A stretch of DNA of 64,000 bases from Streptomyces sp. 2114.4 (GTDB lineage Bacteria; Actinomycetota; Actinomycetes; Streptomycetales; Streptomycetaceae), in assembly GCF_900187385.1 (NCBI RefSeq), contig NZ_FYEY01000001.1, positions 2,356,001 through 2,420,000 of the forward strand. The letters are read 5' to 3'. The position numbers and the translations under genes are program-made. This document shows, piece by piece, positions 47,843-58,408 of this stretch. A model generated the notes under the pieces. It saw only the letters and a list, made by a program, of their open reading frames with translations, did not search any database and was not told the DNA's origin. Position 1 is the first letter of the stretch. Each line of letters opens with the position of its first letter.

Positions 47843-49324
47843 ATGGGGATAGTCGCCGGATTGGACAGTTCGTCCGAGAGCACACGGATCGTCGTCTGCG
47901 ATGCGGACACAGGTGCCGTCATCAGGCAGGGGTATGCGCCGCACCCTGTCGAGAAGGGGCCCGAGGCCGATCCGCAGGCGTGGCTGATCTCACTCGGCGA
48001 GGCGGCGGGCCGGGGGCTGCTCGAAGGGGTGCAGGCGATCGGTGTCTCCGCGCAGCCGCACGGCCTGGTCCCGCTGGATGTCGAGGGCAATCTCGTACGC
48101 CCGGCGCTGGTGGGCAATGACAAGCGGGCACAGAGCGCGGCCGCGGACCTGATCGACGCCCTGGGCGGGCGCAGCGCGTGGGCGCAGGCCGTCGGGGCGG
48201 TGCCGCAGGCGACGCATGCGGTGACGAAGATGCGCTGGCTGGCGCGTACGGAGCCGGCGCATGCGGCCCGGATCGCGGAGATCATGCAGCCGCACGACTG
48301 GCTGGCATGGCAGCTGCTGGGGCGTCCCGCGCGGCGTACGACGGACCGCGGCGGGGCCTCGGCGACGGGCTTCTGGTCGGCGGCGACCGAGACCTACCGG
48401 CCGGATCTGGTGGAGCTGGCGCTGGGCCATCAGGTGCGGCTGCCAGAGGTGCTGAGCCCGTCGGGGACGGCCGGGTTCACCCCGGAGGGGCTGCTGATCT
48501 CGGCGGGTACGGGCGAGACGATGGCGGCGGCCTTCGGGCTCGGTGTCGGGGTGGGTGACGCCGTGGTGTCGCTGGGCGCCTCGGGGTCGGTGTTCGGGAT
48601 CCATCACGAGGCACTGGCCGACCCGACCGGGACGATCAGCTCGTTCGCGGACGCGACCGGCCGGCATCTGCCCGTCGTGCACACCAGCAACGCCGTGCGG
48701 GTGCTGCGCGGTGCGGCGGAGATGCTGGGGACGGATCTGGAGGGCCTGTCCGAGCTGGCGCTGAAGTCCTCGCCCGGTGCGTACGGCATGGTGCTGCTGC
48801 CGTATCTGGAGGGCGAGCGGACGCCGCATCTGCCGCACACCGCCGGGTCGTTGCACGGGATGCGCCGGGAGAGCATGAAGCCGGAGCACATGGCGCGGGC
48901 GGCCGTGGAGGGCATGCTCTGCGGGCTGGCGGACGCGCTGGATGTGCTGCGCGGGCGGGGCGTGGCGGTGCGCCGGGTGTTCCTGCTGGGGGCGGCCGCC
49001 GAGCTGGGTGCCGTGCAGGCGGTGGCGCCGGGGCTGTTCGGGGTGCCGGTCGTGGTGCCGCAGCCGGCCGACTACGCGGCGCTGGGCGCGGCGCGGCAGG
49101 CGGCCTGGGCGTGGGGGGTGGCGCACGGCACGCTCACCCCGGCACCCGGTGCGGAGACGGGCCCGGGCGGCGGGGCCGCCTGGGTCGATCCGCCGCAGTG
49201 GCCGGCCGCCGCGAGCCAGGTCTTCGAGCCCGGTGAGGAGCTGGCGGTCGGACAGGCCGTGCGCCAGCAGTACACGACGGTGCGTGACGAGGCCCATCCG
49301 GGGGCGTTCCAGCGGTCGGCGTGA
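47843..49324 (+). CDS. xylB: FGGY-family carbohydrate kinase, xylulokinase-like
   Basis: Predicted 493-residue sugar kinase. The N-terminal FGGY domain begins GIVAGLDSSSESTRIVVCDADTG and has GVSAQPHGLVPLD, close to the substrate motif of xylulokinases (usually SGQMHG); the C-terminal domain has VSLGASGSVFGI, GMVLLPYLEGERTPHLP and VFLLGAAAELGAVQAVAPGLFG. The identity as D-xylulose kinase rather than another pentulose kinase is an inference, as the substrate motif is altered. It stands alone; the adjacent gap before hrdA contains two 16-bp duplications. Confidence 0.82.
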   Translation: MGIVAGLDSSSESTRIVVCDADTGAVIRQGYAPHPVEKGPEADPQAWLISLGEAAGRGLLEGVQAIGVSAQPHGLVPLDVEGNLVRPALVGNDKRAQSAAADLIDALGGRSAWAQAVGAVPQATHAVTKMRWLARTEPAHAARIAEIMQPHDWLAWQLLGRPARRTTDRGGASATGFWSAATETYRPDLVELALGHQVRLPEVLSPSGTAGFTPEGLLISAGTGETMAAAFGLGVGVGDAVVSLGASGSVFGIHHEALADPTGTISSFADATGRHLPVVHTSNAVRVLRGAAEMLGTDLEGLSELALKSSPGAYGMVLLPYLEGERTPHLPHTAGSLHGMRRESMKPEHMARAAVEGMLCGLADALDVLRGRGVAVRRVFLLGAAAELGAVQAVAPGLFGVPVVVPQPADYAALGAARQAAWAWGVAHGTLTPAPGAETGPGGGAAWVDPPQWPAAASQVFEPGEELAVGQAVRQQYTTVRDEAHPGAFQRSA

Positions 49325-49373
49325 GCGGGGGCGGGAGCCGCCGGGCCAATAGTCCGGGAGCCCAGTGGTCGGG

Positions 49374-49482
49374 CCCTCGCGCGGCCCGGCCCTCGCGCGG
49401 CCCGGCGGCGGGGTGCGCCCGCGGTCCGGCGGCCGGGGCTCGTGGCCCGGCGCCCGAGTGCTCCGGCGCCCGAGTGCTCCGG
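49374..49482. repeat. two different 16-bp tandem duplications
   Basis: CCCTCGCGCGGCCCGG occurs at 49374-49389 and 49390-49405. A different 16-mer, CGCCCGAGTGCTCCGG, occurs at 49451-49466 and 49467-49482. Both are perfect and lie in the gap between the convergent xylulokinase and hrdA genes. Confidence 0.9.
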
Positions 49483-49536
49483 CGGCCCGGCGGTCCCACG
49501 GCGCCACAGCCCCGCGGTCCCGCGGCCCGGGTTGCC

Positions 49537-50832
<1,296 letters not shown>

Positions 50833-51019
50833 CGCTTCTCAGTGTGGAGTACGACACACCCCCGCCACGAGGGGCGTGCGACCACTTTTTGAGTCCGGTC
50901 CGTGACCGGACGGCTACCGCGGGGAGTGTCCGGGGGTGTTAGGAGGCCTCACGGTGTGCCCTGAGGGGTCGCCCCGGACGCGTCCCGGACGCCCCCGGAC
51001 GCGCCCCCGACAGGACGTC

Positions 51020-52936
51020 CTACAGGGCGGCGTAGCCGCGTTCGCGCAGGGACTGGCCGTACTGCTGGAGGACCCAGAGTTCGTTCTGTACGGCGGCGAG
51101 GTGCTCGGGGTCGGCGCGGGGGCCGAGACGCTGGAGGGTGCCGCGGATTTCGGTGACGCGCCGGTTGACGGCGGCGAGGCGGACGGCGACCAACTGGACG
51201 CCGGCATAGGCCTCGTCGGGATCGCGGCGGGTGTGCAGCGGTTCGACGGCGAGCTCGGTGACCATGGCGCGGACGGTGTCGTCGGGGGCGGCCTCCCGCA
51301 CCCGGGGGACATACGCGTTGTCGGCGGCGCCGGCCGCGGCGCCGCCGGCGGCCTCGATGCACTGGCGGACCACGGCGTAGGGCGGGGCGGTGAACTCGTC
51401 GGCACCGTAGGCGTCGAAGGCCGGGGAGACCAGGTCGGGGCGCTGCAGCGCGAGCTTCAGCAGCTCGCGCTCGACGCGGTGGGCGGGGCTGCGGAGGTTG
51501 AGCGCCGGGCCGCGCGGGCCGGGCGCGGGGCGGGGCTGCTCGGCGGCCGGGGGCTGGCCCCGGCGCTGCTGACGGCCCTGTTCGGGGCCGCCGTCGCGGC
51601 CGCGCTCACGGGCCCAGCGGGCGAGCTGGCTGACCCGGCGGACGACGAACTGGGTGTCCAGGATGCCGAGCATGCCGGCGAGCTGGACAGCGGATTCGTG
51701 CTGGATGGAGCTGTTCTTGATGTTCGCGACGATGGGGGCGGCCTCGTCGAGGGCGGCGGCGCGGCCGACGGTGGTGTCGAGGTTGTGCCGGGAGACGACA
51801 TGGCGCAGCGCGAACTCGAAGAGCGGGGTGCGGGCCTCGACGAGGTCGGCGACGGCCGCATCCCCCTTGGCGAGCCGCAGGTCGCAGGGGTCCATCCCGC
51901 CGGGGGTGATGGCGATGGAGGTCTCGGCGGCGAACTTCTGGTCGTCCTCGAAGGCGCGCAGGGCGGCCTTCTGGCCCGCGGCGTCGCCGTCGAAGGTGAA
52001 GACGACCTCGGAGCCGGCGTTGTCCATCAGGAGGCGGCGGAGGATCTTGATGTGGCCCTCGCCGAAGGACGTGCCGCAGGTGGCGATGGCGGTGGTGACT
52101 CCGGCCAGATGGCAGGCCATGACGTCCGTGTAGCCCTCGACGACGACCGCGCGGTTGGTCTTGGCGATCTCCTTCTTGGAGAGGTCGATGCCGTAGAGGA
52201 CCTGGGACTTGCGGTAGATGGGGGTCTCGGGGGTGTTGAGGTACTTGGGACCGTTGTCGTCGTCGCGGAGCTTGCGGGCGCCGAAGCCGACGACCTCGCC
52301 GGCGATATCGCGGATCGGCCACATCAGGCGGCCGCGGAAGCGGTCGATGGGGCCGCGGCGGCCCTCCTGGGAGAGGCCGGAGAGCACCAGCTCCTGGTCG
52401 CTGAAGCGGCGGCCGCGCAGGAAGCGGGTGAGGTGGTCCCAGCCGGCCGGGCTGTAGCCGACGCCGAAGTGCTGGGCGGCTGCTTGGTCGAAGCCGCGCT
52501 CGGCGAGGAACTTGCGGGCGATCTCGGCCTCGGGGCCGTCCAGCTGCTCGACGTAGAACTGGGCGGCGGCCTTGTGGGCCTCCACCAGGCGGGTGCGCTC
52601 GCCCTGCTGGCGGCCGGGGGTGTAGCCGCCTTCCTCGTAGCGCAGGGTGATGCCGGCCTGGGAGGCCAGTCGCTCGATGGTCTCGGCGAAGGAGAGGTGG
52701 TCGAGCTTCATGATGAAGTCGACGGTGTCGCCGCCCTCCTGGCAGCCGAAGCAGTGGTAGAGCCCCTTGGCCGGGCTGACGTGGAAGGACGGGGACTTCT
52801 CGTCGTGGAACGGGCACAGGCCCTTGAGGTTGCCGCCGCCGGCGTTGCGGAGCTGGAGGTATTCGGACACGACGGCGTCGATCGGGACCGCGTCCCGCAC
52901 CGCCTTCACATCGTCATCGTTGATCCTGCCTGCCAC
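51020..52936 (-). CDS. dnaG: DNA primase DnaG
   Basis: Predicted 638-residue primase making RNA primers at the replication fork. Zinc finger CHC2 with Cys41, His44, Cys62 and Cys65 (CPFHDEKS, CFGCQEGG); RNA polymerase domain with TOPRIM motifs VEGYTDVMA and TFDGDAAGQKA; C-terminal helicase-interaction region after a Gln/Arg/Pro linker. The GTG at 52936 lies 6 bp after TAGAAT, predicting a leaderless mRNA. It is followed by hrdA 187 bp later on the same strand. Confidence 0.97.
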   Translation of the reverse strand: MAGRINDDDVKAVRDAVPIDAVVSEYLQLRNAGGGNLKGLCPFHDEKSPSFHVSPAKGLYHCFGCQEGGDTVDFIMKLDHLSFAETIERLASQAGITLRYEEGGYTPGRQQGERTRLVEAHKAAAQFYVEQLDGPEAEIARKFLAERGFDQAAAQHFGVGYSPAGWDHLTRFLRGRRFSDQELVLSGLSQEGRRGPIDRFRGRLMWPIRDIAGEVVGFGARKLRDDDNGPKYLNTPETPIYRKSQVLYGIDLSKKEIAKTNRAVVVEGYTDVMACHLAGVTTAIATCGTSFGEGHIKILRRLLMDNAGSEVVFTFDGDAAGQKAALRAFEDDQKFAAETSIAITPGGMDPCDLRLAKGDAAVADLVEARTPLFEFALRHVVSRHNLDTTVGRAAALDEAAPIVANIKNSSIQHESAVQLAGMLGILDTQFVVRRVSQLARWARERGRDGGPEQGRQQRRGQPPAAEQPRPAPGPRGPALNLRSPAHRVERELLKLALQRPDLVSPAFDAYGADEFTAPPYAVVRQCIEAAGGAAAGAADNAYVPRVREAAPDDTVRAMVTELAVEPLHTRRDPDEAYAGVQLVAVRLAAVNRRVTEIRGTLQRLGPRADPEHLAAVQNELWVLQQYGQSLRERGYAAL

Positions 52937-53116
52937 GCGTGAATTCTACGGCCGGGGTCGGACACTCCTGGCCGGAGGCGTCGGGGGACGTCGGCGGGTG
53001 GCCGGGAGATCTTCCGCGGGTGGCCCGGACGCGTCGGCGAGTGGCCTGGAGGTTCCGCGAGCGCTGATCGTTTTTCTCCCCCCACCCCCGAACCCACCCC
53101 CGCCCCCTCCCCCGAA

Positions 53117-53143
53117 GGGGGAGGAGGGGGAAGGGGGCGGGGG
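53117..53143 (+). other. potential G-quadruplex of four G5 tracts
   Basis: Runs of five G at 53117-53121, 53126-53130, 53133-53137 and 53139-53143 are separated by 4, 2 and 1 bases. The complementary strand is C-rich at 53085-53113, so a hairpin is also possible. It lies 180 bp upstream of dnaG. Confidence 0.85.
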
Positions 53144-53162
53144 AGCGGACTGGAGCGGAGCA

Positions 53163-53274
53163 GGCCGGAAGGCCGGAAGGCCGGAAGGCCGGAAGGCCGG
53201 AAGGCCGGAAGGCCGGAAGGCCGGAAGGCCGGAAGGCCGGAAGGCCGGAAGGCCGGAAGGCCGGAAGGCCGGAA
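53163..53274. repeat. 8-bp unit repeated 14 times
   Basis: GGCCGGAA is repeated without error from 53163 to 53274, exactly 14 units. As 8 is not a multiple of 3, the block shifts frame in each copy and is not coding. It follows the G-quadruplex motif by 20 bp. Confidence 0.97.
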
Positions 53275-53345
53275 GCGCCCAAGGCCGGGGAACCCGGCCC
53301 CCCGGCCCCCACCCCCGGAGACCGCCCACCAGGCCGCATCGCCGT

Positions 53346-54440
53346 TCACCCCAGTAGTTCCAGGAACCTCTGCAGGCCCACGTTGCCGCCCGAGATGATC
53401 ACGCCGACGCGGGGCGGGTGGGGGGACCGCCCAGGCCGCCCAAGCCGTCCCGGCCGTTCAGGCGTCGGTGGAAGGTCGATGCGCCCGGCGAGCAGGGCGG
53501 CCAGGGCGGTGGCGCCGCTGGGCTCGGTGACGATCTTGAGGCGTTCGAAGGCCAGCTTCATGGCCTCGCGGATCTCGTCGTCGCTGACCAGGGCGACCGA
53601 GTCGAGCAGCCACCGGTTGAGGGAGAAGGTCAGCTCGCCGGGGGTTTCGACGGCCTGGCCGTCGGCGATGGTGCGCGGGACGGGCACGGTGACGCGGTGG
53701 CCGGCGGCCAGTGAGCGCCGGGTGTCGTCGCCGGCCTCCGGTTCCACGCCGATCATCCGGATGCCGGGGACCAAGGCGGTCGCGGCGGTGGCGGCGCCGG
53801 CCATCAGGCCGCCCCCGCCGACCGGGACGAGCAGGGCGTCGAGCGGGCCGGTCTCCTCGATCAGTTCCAGGGCGGCGGTGCCCTGGCCCGCGATGATGTG
53901 CGGATGGTCGTACGGCGGGATCAGGATGAGGTCGCGCTCCTCGGCGATCTTGCGGCCGAGGGCGACACGGTCCTCGGTGTACCGGTCGTAGGTGACGATC
54001 TCGGCGCCGTATCCGGCGGTGGCGTCCTGCTTGGACTTCGGGGAGTCCTCGGGCATCACGATGACGGCGTGGCTGCCCAGCTCCCGGGCGGCGAGGGCGA
54101 CGGCCTGGGCGTGGTTACCGGAGGAGTAGGCGGCGACGCCGCGGGCCAGTTGCTGCGGGGAGAGCCGGGAGAGGGCGTTGTAGGCGCCGCGGAACTTGAA
54201 GGCGCCGACCCGCTGGAAGTTCTCGCACTTGAGGTGGACCTCGGCGCCGGTCAGCGCGTCCAGGGTGCGGGAGCGCAGGACCGGTGTGCGGTGGGCCACG
54301 CCTGCCAGCCGCCGGGCGGCGTCCCGGACGTCGTCGAAGGTGACGGCCGGGACGCCGGCGCTGCCGGGGTCGGAGCCCGAGCCGGAGCCAGAAGCAGCGC
54401 CGGAGTCGGAGCCGGTGAAACCATGGTGGTTCTGCGTCAT
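53346..54440 (-). CDS. threonine/serine dehydratase-like PLP enzyme
   Basis: Predicted 364-residue fold-type II PLP enzyme (threonine ammonia-lyase/serine racemase-like). A Gly/Ser-rich start precedes the PLP Lys in FQRVGAFKFRGAYNAL, the Asn loop YSSGNHAQAVA and the Gly loop PVGGGGLMAGAA. The length matches the short catabolic or serine racemase-like enzymes, not the long biosynthetic IlvA with regulatory domains; threo-3-hydroxyaspartate ammonia-lyase is also possible. The ATG at 54440 lies 6 bp after TAGCGT, consistent with a leaderless mRNA. It ends 9 bp beyond the FAD reductase stop. Confidence 0.88.
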   Translation of the reverse strand: MTQNHHGFTGSDSGAASGSGSGSDPGSAGVPAVTFDDVRDAARRLAGVAHRTPVLRSRTLDALTGAEVHLKCENFQRVGAFKFRGAYNALSRLSPQQLARGVAAYSSGNHAQAVALAARELGSHAVIVMPEDSPKSKQDATAGYGAEIVTYDRYTEDRVALGRKIAEERDLILIPPYDHPHIIAGQGTAALELIEETGPLDALLVPVGGGGLMAGAATAATALVPGIRMIGVEPEAGDDTRRSLAAGHRVTVPVPRTIADGQAVETPGELTFSLNRWLLDSVALVSDDEIREAMKLAFERLKIVTEPSGATALAALLAGRIDLPPTPERPGRLGRPGRSPHPPRVGVIISGGNVGLQRFLELLG

Positions 54441-54449
54441 ACGCGCACG

Positions 54450-55715
54450 CTACGGGAGCAGCGAGGCCAGCGGAACCTCCGGATCGGCCAGTGCCTCGGG
54501 CCGCAACCGTGCCCCGCCGCGGATCAGTTGCTGGATGGATTCGGCGACGTCCCAGACGTTGACGTTCATCCCCGCGAGCAGCCGGCCGTCCGCGCCGAGC
54601 CAGAAGGCGATGAACTCCCGTTTGGCGACATCGCCGCGGCAGACGACCTGGGCGTACGAGCCGGGCGGGGCGTAGCCGGAGTACTCCATGCCGATGTCGT
54701 ACTGGTCGGAGAAGAAGTACGGGATGCGGTCGTAGCTGATGTCCTGGCCGAGCATGGCGCGCGCGGCGGCCGGGCCGCCGTTGAGGGCGTTGGCCCAGTG
54801 CTCGACCCGCAACCGGGTGTCCAGCAGGGGGTGATCGGCGGCGGCGACGTCCCCGGCGGCGTAGATGAACGGGTCGGAGGTGCGCAGCGCCGCGTCGACG
54901 GCCACCCCGCCGCCGGCTTCCGGGTCGGCGAGGTCCAGCCCGGCCTGTTCGGCGAGCGCGGTGCGCGGGGCGGCGCCGATCGCGGCGAGCACATCGTGGG
55001 CGGGGTGCTCCTCGCCGTCGTCGGTGCGCACCGCGAGCACCACGCCGTCCTGCCCGACGATCTCGGTGAAACGGGCGCCGAAGTGGAAGCGGACGCCGTG
55101 TTCACGGTGCAGATCGGTGAACAGACCGCCGAGTTCGGGGCCCAGGATGCCGTGCAGCGGGGTCGGGGCGGCCTCGACGATGGTCACCTCGGCGCCGTAG
55201 GAACGGGCCGCCGCGGCGACCTCCAGGCCGATCCAGCCGGCCCCGGCGATGACCAGATGGCCGTTGTCCCTGCCGAGGGAGGCCAGGACGCCACGCAGCC
55301 GTTCGGCGTGGGCGAGGCGGCGCAGGTGGTGCACGCCGGCCAGGCCGGTGCCGGGGATCTCCAGGCGGCGGGGTTCGGCGCCGGTGGCCAGCAGCAGCTT
55401 GTCGTAGGCGATCAGGGTGCCGTCGCCGAGGCGGACCGTTTTGGACCCGGGGTCCAGGCGGATGGCGGGCTGGCCGAGGTGCAGCTCGATGTGGGCCTGG
55501 GCGTACCAGGCGGGCTCGTGGACGAACACGCTGTCGCGCTCTTCCTTGCCGAGCAGGAACCCCTTCGAGAGCGGGGGGCGCTCGTACGGGTGGTCGCGCT
55601 CGTCACAGATGAGGATCACCCGGCCGGTGAATCCCTCCGCGCGGAGAGTTTCCGCGGCCTTTGCGCCGGCCAGGCCACCCCCGACGATGACGAACGTCTG
55701 GTGTGCGTCGACCAC
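54450..55715 (-). CDS. FAD-dependent ferredoxin/rubredoxin reductase-like oxidoreductase
   Basis: Predicted 421-residue flavoprotein. FAD motif FVIVGGGLAGAKAAETLR at the start, NAD motif VIAGAGWIGLEVAAAARS near residue 155, and FAD-tail motif IYAAGDVAAADHPL near 285. The C-terminal reductase-type domain (AFWLGADGRLLAGMNVNVWD) fits bacterial ferredoxin or rubredoxin reductases serving P450s or oxygenases. No P450 or ferredoxin is nearby. The GTG at 55715 follows GGAGGAAAA closely. It is upstream of the dehydratase. Confidence 0.9.
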   Translation of the reverse strand: MVDAHQTFVIVGGGLAGAKAAETLRAEGFTGRVILICDERDHPYERPPLSKGFLLGKEERDSVFVHEPAWYAQAHIELHLGQPAIRLDPGSKTVRLGDGTLIAYDKLLLATGAEPRRLEIPGTGLAGVHHLRRLAHAERLRGVLASLGRDNGHLVIAGAGWIGLEVAAAARSYGAEVTIVEAAPTPLHGILGPELGGLFTDLHREHGVRFHFGARFTEIVGQDGVVLAVRTDDGEEHPAHDVLAAIGAAPRTALAEQAGLDLADPEAGGGVAVDAALRTSDPFIYAAGDVAAADHPLLDTRLRVEHWANALNGGPAAARAMLGQDISYDRIPYFFSDQYDIGMEYSGYAPPGSYAQVVCRGDVAKREFIAFWLGADGRLLAGMNVNVWDVAESIQQLIRGGARLRPEALADPEVPLASLLP

Positions 55716-55821
55716 TTGTTTTCCTCCTCGTTGCGGTGCCGTACGTCCGCGTCCGCGTCCGTAAACGCCCCCCCTGTTGTGCCCCCGGTTGCTCCCCCTC
55801 TTGATGCCCTCGGTGCCGCCG

Positions 55822-55920
55822 GGGTTCCCGTTCGCGGTGGTCAGGGTTCCCGTTCGCCGTCGTCAGGGTTCTCTGTTCACTGTTGTCAGGGTGCTCCGTT
55901 CGAAAGCGGTCGGGTTCGAG
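55822..55920. repeat. imperfect 22-bp tandem repeat
   Basis: Four copies of a GGGTTCCCGTTCGCGGTGGTCA-like unit start at 55822, 55844, 55865 and about 55888, the last two diverged. The 266-bp gap between dgt and the FAD reductase also shows GCATGAGGGG-type direct repeats at 55936-55970. Confidence 0.75.
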
Positions 55921-55981
55921 CGTCCCGCACGGAGCATGAGGGGGGAAGAGCATGAGGGGGATGAGGGGCTTCCCCCTAGGG

Positions 55982-57307
55982 TCACCCTCGGTTGCCCGGC
56001 GCGTGACCAGGGTGACGGGTGAGGCGGACGTGCAGGGAGCGGGCCGACGTGTCGGTCAGCGCCGCGATCTGGTCGATGACCGCACGCATCCGTGCGGTGT
56101 CGTCGGAGGCGGCGTCGAACAGTGAACGGAACTGCGGATCAAGGCCGTCGGGGGCGCGGGCGAGCAGCACCTCGGCCAGTTCGGCGATGACGATGCGCTG
56201 CTCGGCACGGAGCGCTTCCTGGTCGGGGCGCTGCATGACGTACCGGTCGGCGACGGCTTTCAAAACGGCGCATTCCCACCGCGTTTCGGCCGGAACCACC
56301 AGTTCGGCGCCGTAGCGGGTGAGCCGCCCGGTCCCCCACCTGGCCCGGGTCGCGGCCTCGGCGGCGAGACAGAAGCGGCCGATCAGCTGGCTGGTGGCGT
56401 CCTTCAGACGGGCCTGGGCCAGTGCGGAGCCGTCGTAGCCGTGCGGCCACCACTCCTGATCCAGCAGGCGGTCCAGCGCCGCGGCCAGCTCCTCGGGTCC
56501 GGCGCCGGGCGCATAGCGCTCGCCGGCGACCGCGAAGATCTCGGCGCGTTCGGCGTCCGCGAGCAGGAGGTTGGGGTCGAGGTGTCCGGCGTGCAGCCCG
56601 TCCTCGACGTCGTGCACCGAGTAGGCCACATCGTCGGACCAGTCCATGACCTGCGCCTCGAAGCTCTGCGCACCGGCCGGCGCATCCCTCCGGAACCACT
56701 CGAAGACCGGCAGGTCGTCCTCGTAGACCCCGAATTTCGGGGACGCGGGGTCGGTGGGGTGGGCGCCGCGCGGCCAGGGGTACTTGGTGGCCGCGTCGAG
56801 GGCGGCACGGCTGAGGTTCAGCCCGACGCTGACCGCCGAACCGTCCGCGGCGGGCACGAAGCGCTTGGGCTCCAGACGGGCCAGCAGCCGCAGCGACTGG
56901 GCGTTGCCCTCGAAACCGCCGCAGGGCGCGGCGACTTCGTTGAGCGTCTGCTCGCCGTTGTGCCCGAAGGGCGGGTGGCCGAGATCGTGCGCCAGGCAGG
57001 CGGTCTCGACCAGGTCCGGGTCGCAGCCGAGGGCGGCACCGAGCTCCCGGCCGACCTGGGCGCACTCCAGGGAGTGGGTCAGCCGGGTGCGCGGGCTGGC
57101 GTCCCAGGCGGGGGTGTGGGCGCCGGGGGTGACGACCTGGGTCTTGCCGGCCAGCCGGCGCAGCGCGGCGGAGTGCAGCACCCGGGCGCGGTCGCGCTGG
57201 AAGGCGGTGCGTCCCGGCCGCTTGTCGGGCTCGGAAACCCAGCGCTCGGTGTCGGCCGTGGTGTAGCCGGGGAGGGTGGGTGAGGTGCCCGTCGAGGTGC
57301 CCGTCAT
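55982..57307 (-). CDS. dgt: deoxyguanosinetriphosphate triphosphohydrolase (dGTPase)
   Basis: Predicted 441-residue HD-domain enzyme cleaving dNTPs to nucleosides and triphosphate, which affects replication fidelity. The HD metal site includes [11 protein letters not shown] with the first His, [16 protein letters not shown] with His-Asp, and a later Asp in [17 protein letters not shown]. The ATG at 57307 overlaps the upstream chelatase stop (ATGA) and also stands 6 bp after TACCGT, so it may be both translationally coupled and separately transcribed. Confidence 0.93.
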   Translation of the reverse strand: MTGTSTGTSPTLPGYTTADTERWVSEPDKRPGRTAFQRDRARVLHSAALRRLAGKTQVVTPGAHTPAWDASPRTRLTHSLECAQVGRELGAALGCDPDLVETACLAHDLGHPPFGHNGEQTLNEVAAPCGGFEGNAQSLRLLARLEPKRFVPAADGSAVSVGLNLSRAALDAATKYPWPRGAHPTDPASPKFGVYEDDLPVFEWFRRDAPAGAQSFEAQVMDWSDDVAYSVHDVEDGLHAGHLDPNLLLADAERAEIFAVAGERYAPGAGPEELAAALDRLLDQEWWPHGYDGSALAQARLKDATSQLIGRFCLAAEAATRARWGTGRLTRYGAELVVPAETRWECAVLKAVADRYVMQRPDQEALRAEQRIVIAELAEVLLARAPDGLDPQFRSLFDAASDDTARMRAVIDQIAALTDTSARSLHVRLTRHPGHAPGNRG

Positions 57308-58185
57308 ACCGCGACGGTAGCCGCCTTGGTGCTCTCGGGGCCGGATCCGCTGCGCGTGAGGAGCGCCTGGTCGTAGCGGTGCAGGACGAGACGGGCCAGT
57401 GCGGGGTGGTCGCCCAGGGGTGCGGAGGCGGGCCCGGGGGCGGCGGCCGCGCACTGGGTGGCGAAGCGTCCGGGGGCGGTGAAGCAGGAGGCGACGGCGA
57501 TCCGGTCATGGCCGCGGGCACGCAGCGCGGCGACCGCGTCGGGGACGGTGGGCGCGGTCGCTGAGGCGTACGCGGGCAGTACGGGCATGCCGCCGAGGCG
57601 GGCCGAGAGCAGTTGCGCGGTGCGCTCGGTGTCCTGGGCGGACCGCGGGGCACGGGAGCCGGCGGCGGCCAGGACCACGGCGCCGCGCGGGCAGCGGCCG
57701 TCGGGGAATCCGGCCTCCAGGAGGCGGCCGTGCAGCGCCTCGGCGAGGAGGGTGTGCGGCCCCAGGGGTTCGGCGACCCGGCCGGTCAGGTGGGGTGCGC
57801 CGGTCAGAGCGGCGGGCAGGTCGTGGGTGACGTGGTGGCCCCGGCCGAAGAGCAGCGGGACGAGGACGGCCGCACCGTCCAGCTCGGCGAGGGTGTCGGC
57901 GAGCAGGGGGCGGTTCAGCTCGATGTGCCCGAGCCGTACGGGCAGCCCGGGGCGCAGCGCACGGACCCGGTCGAGCAGCGCCCGGACGGTGGGCAGGGCG
58001 CGGGGGTCCCGGCTGCCGTGCGCCACGGCGACAAGGGTGGGGGGCGGCGCTGCCGGGCGGCGGAAGCCGTGCAGCCGGACCCGGCCGAGCCGGGTGCCGA
58101 GCTGTGCACTGATCTCGGCGGCGAGGTCTCCCGCGCCGAGGGGGCCGGGGAATGCGGAGGGCGGGTGCGGTATCGGCGCCGTCAT
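57304..58185 (-). CDS. sirohydrochlorin chelatase (CbiX/SirB-like)
   Basis: Predicted 293-residue protein with two CbiX-type halves inserting cobalt or iron into sirohydrochlorin. Catalytic His candidates: [13 protein letters not shown] and [13 protein letters not shown] in the first half; [13 protein letters not shown] in the second half, where His is replaced by Ala, so only one half would be active. No other tetrapyrrole gene is adjacent. The ATG at 58185 follows the -10-like CACGCT by 6 bp. It is coupled to dgt by overlap. Confidence 0.82.
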   Translation of the reverse strand: MTAPIPHPPSAFPGPLGAGDLAAEISAQLGTRLGRVRLHGFRRPAAPPPTLVAVAHGSRDPRALPTVRALLDRVRALRPGLPVRLGHIELNRPLLADTLAELDGAAVLVPLLFGRGHHVTHDLPAALTGAPHLTGRVAEPLGPHTLLAEALHGRLLEAGFPDGRCPRGAVVLAAAGSRAPRSAQDTERTAQLLSARLGGMPVLPAYASATAPTVPDAVAALRARGHDRIAVASCFTAPGRFATQCAAAAPGPASAPLGDHPALARLVLHRYDQALLTRSGSGPESTKAATVAV

Positions 58186-58408
58186 GCCGTGAGCGTGGCA
58201 GGCGCGCGTTGCGGTGCCGTTTCCCCGCGGCGAACTCCGTGTTCCTTCCGGCCGGCGGCGGCCCCGGCCGCGCGGGAAGGACGGGCTGAGCGGACGGGCG
58301 GGGCCGGCGGCCGGGTCCCGGGCAGGGCTCGCCCCGCACGGGCCCCGGCCGTTCGGGTCCCGGCCGTTCGGGCCCCGCCGCCGGCTTCCCGCCCGCTTCC
58401 CGCCCGCG

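Larger units (their letters stand above)
52937..53345. other. 409-bp gap upstream of dnaG
   Basis: No gene is supported. From dnaG outward it holds the leaderless promoter with TAGAAT (52948-52943), C/G-rich stretches including a G-quadruplex motif (53117-53143), and the 14-copy 8-bp repeat (53163-53274). Long frames through the repeat are translations of the repeat, not genes. Confidence 0.7.

Noticed and set aside
50936..52942. 668-residue plus-strand frame opposite dnaG
   Set aside because: It covers the primase antisense, is biased towards Gly/Ala/Asp/Glu, and lacks any motif.
53163..53274. CRISPR array or origin-like repeat
   Set aside because: Copies abut without spacers and no cas or replication-initiation gene is nearby.
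52906..53349. Three overlapping minus-strand frames that translate the 8-bp repeat as FRPSGLPA copies
   Set aside because: The repeat unit is not a multiple of three, so all frames stay open by chance; there is no ribosome site.
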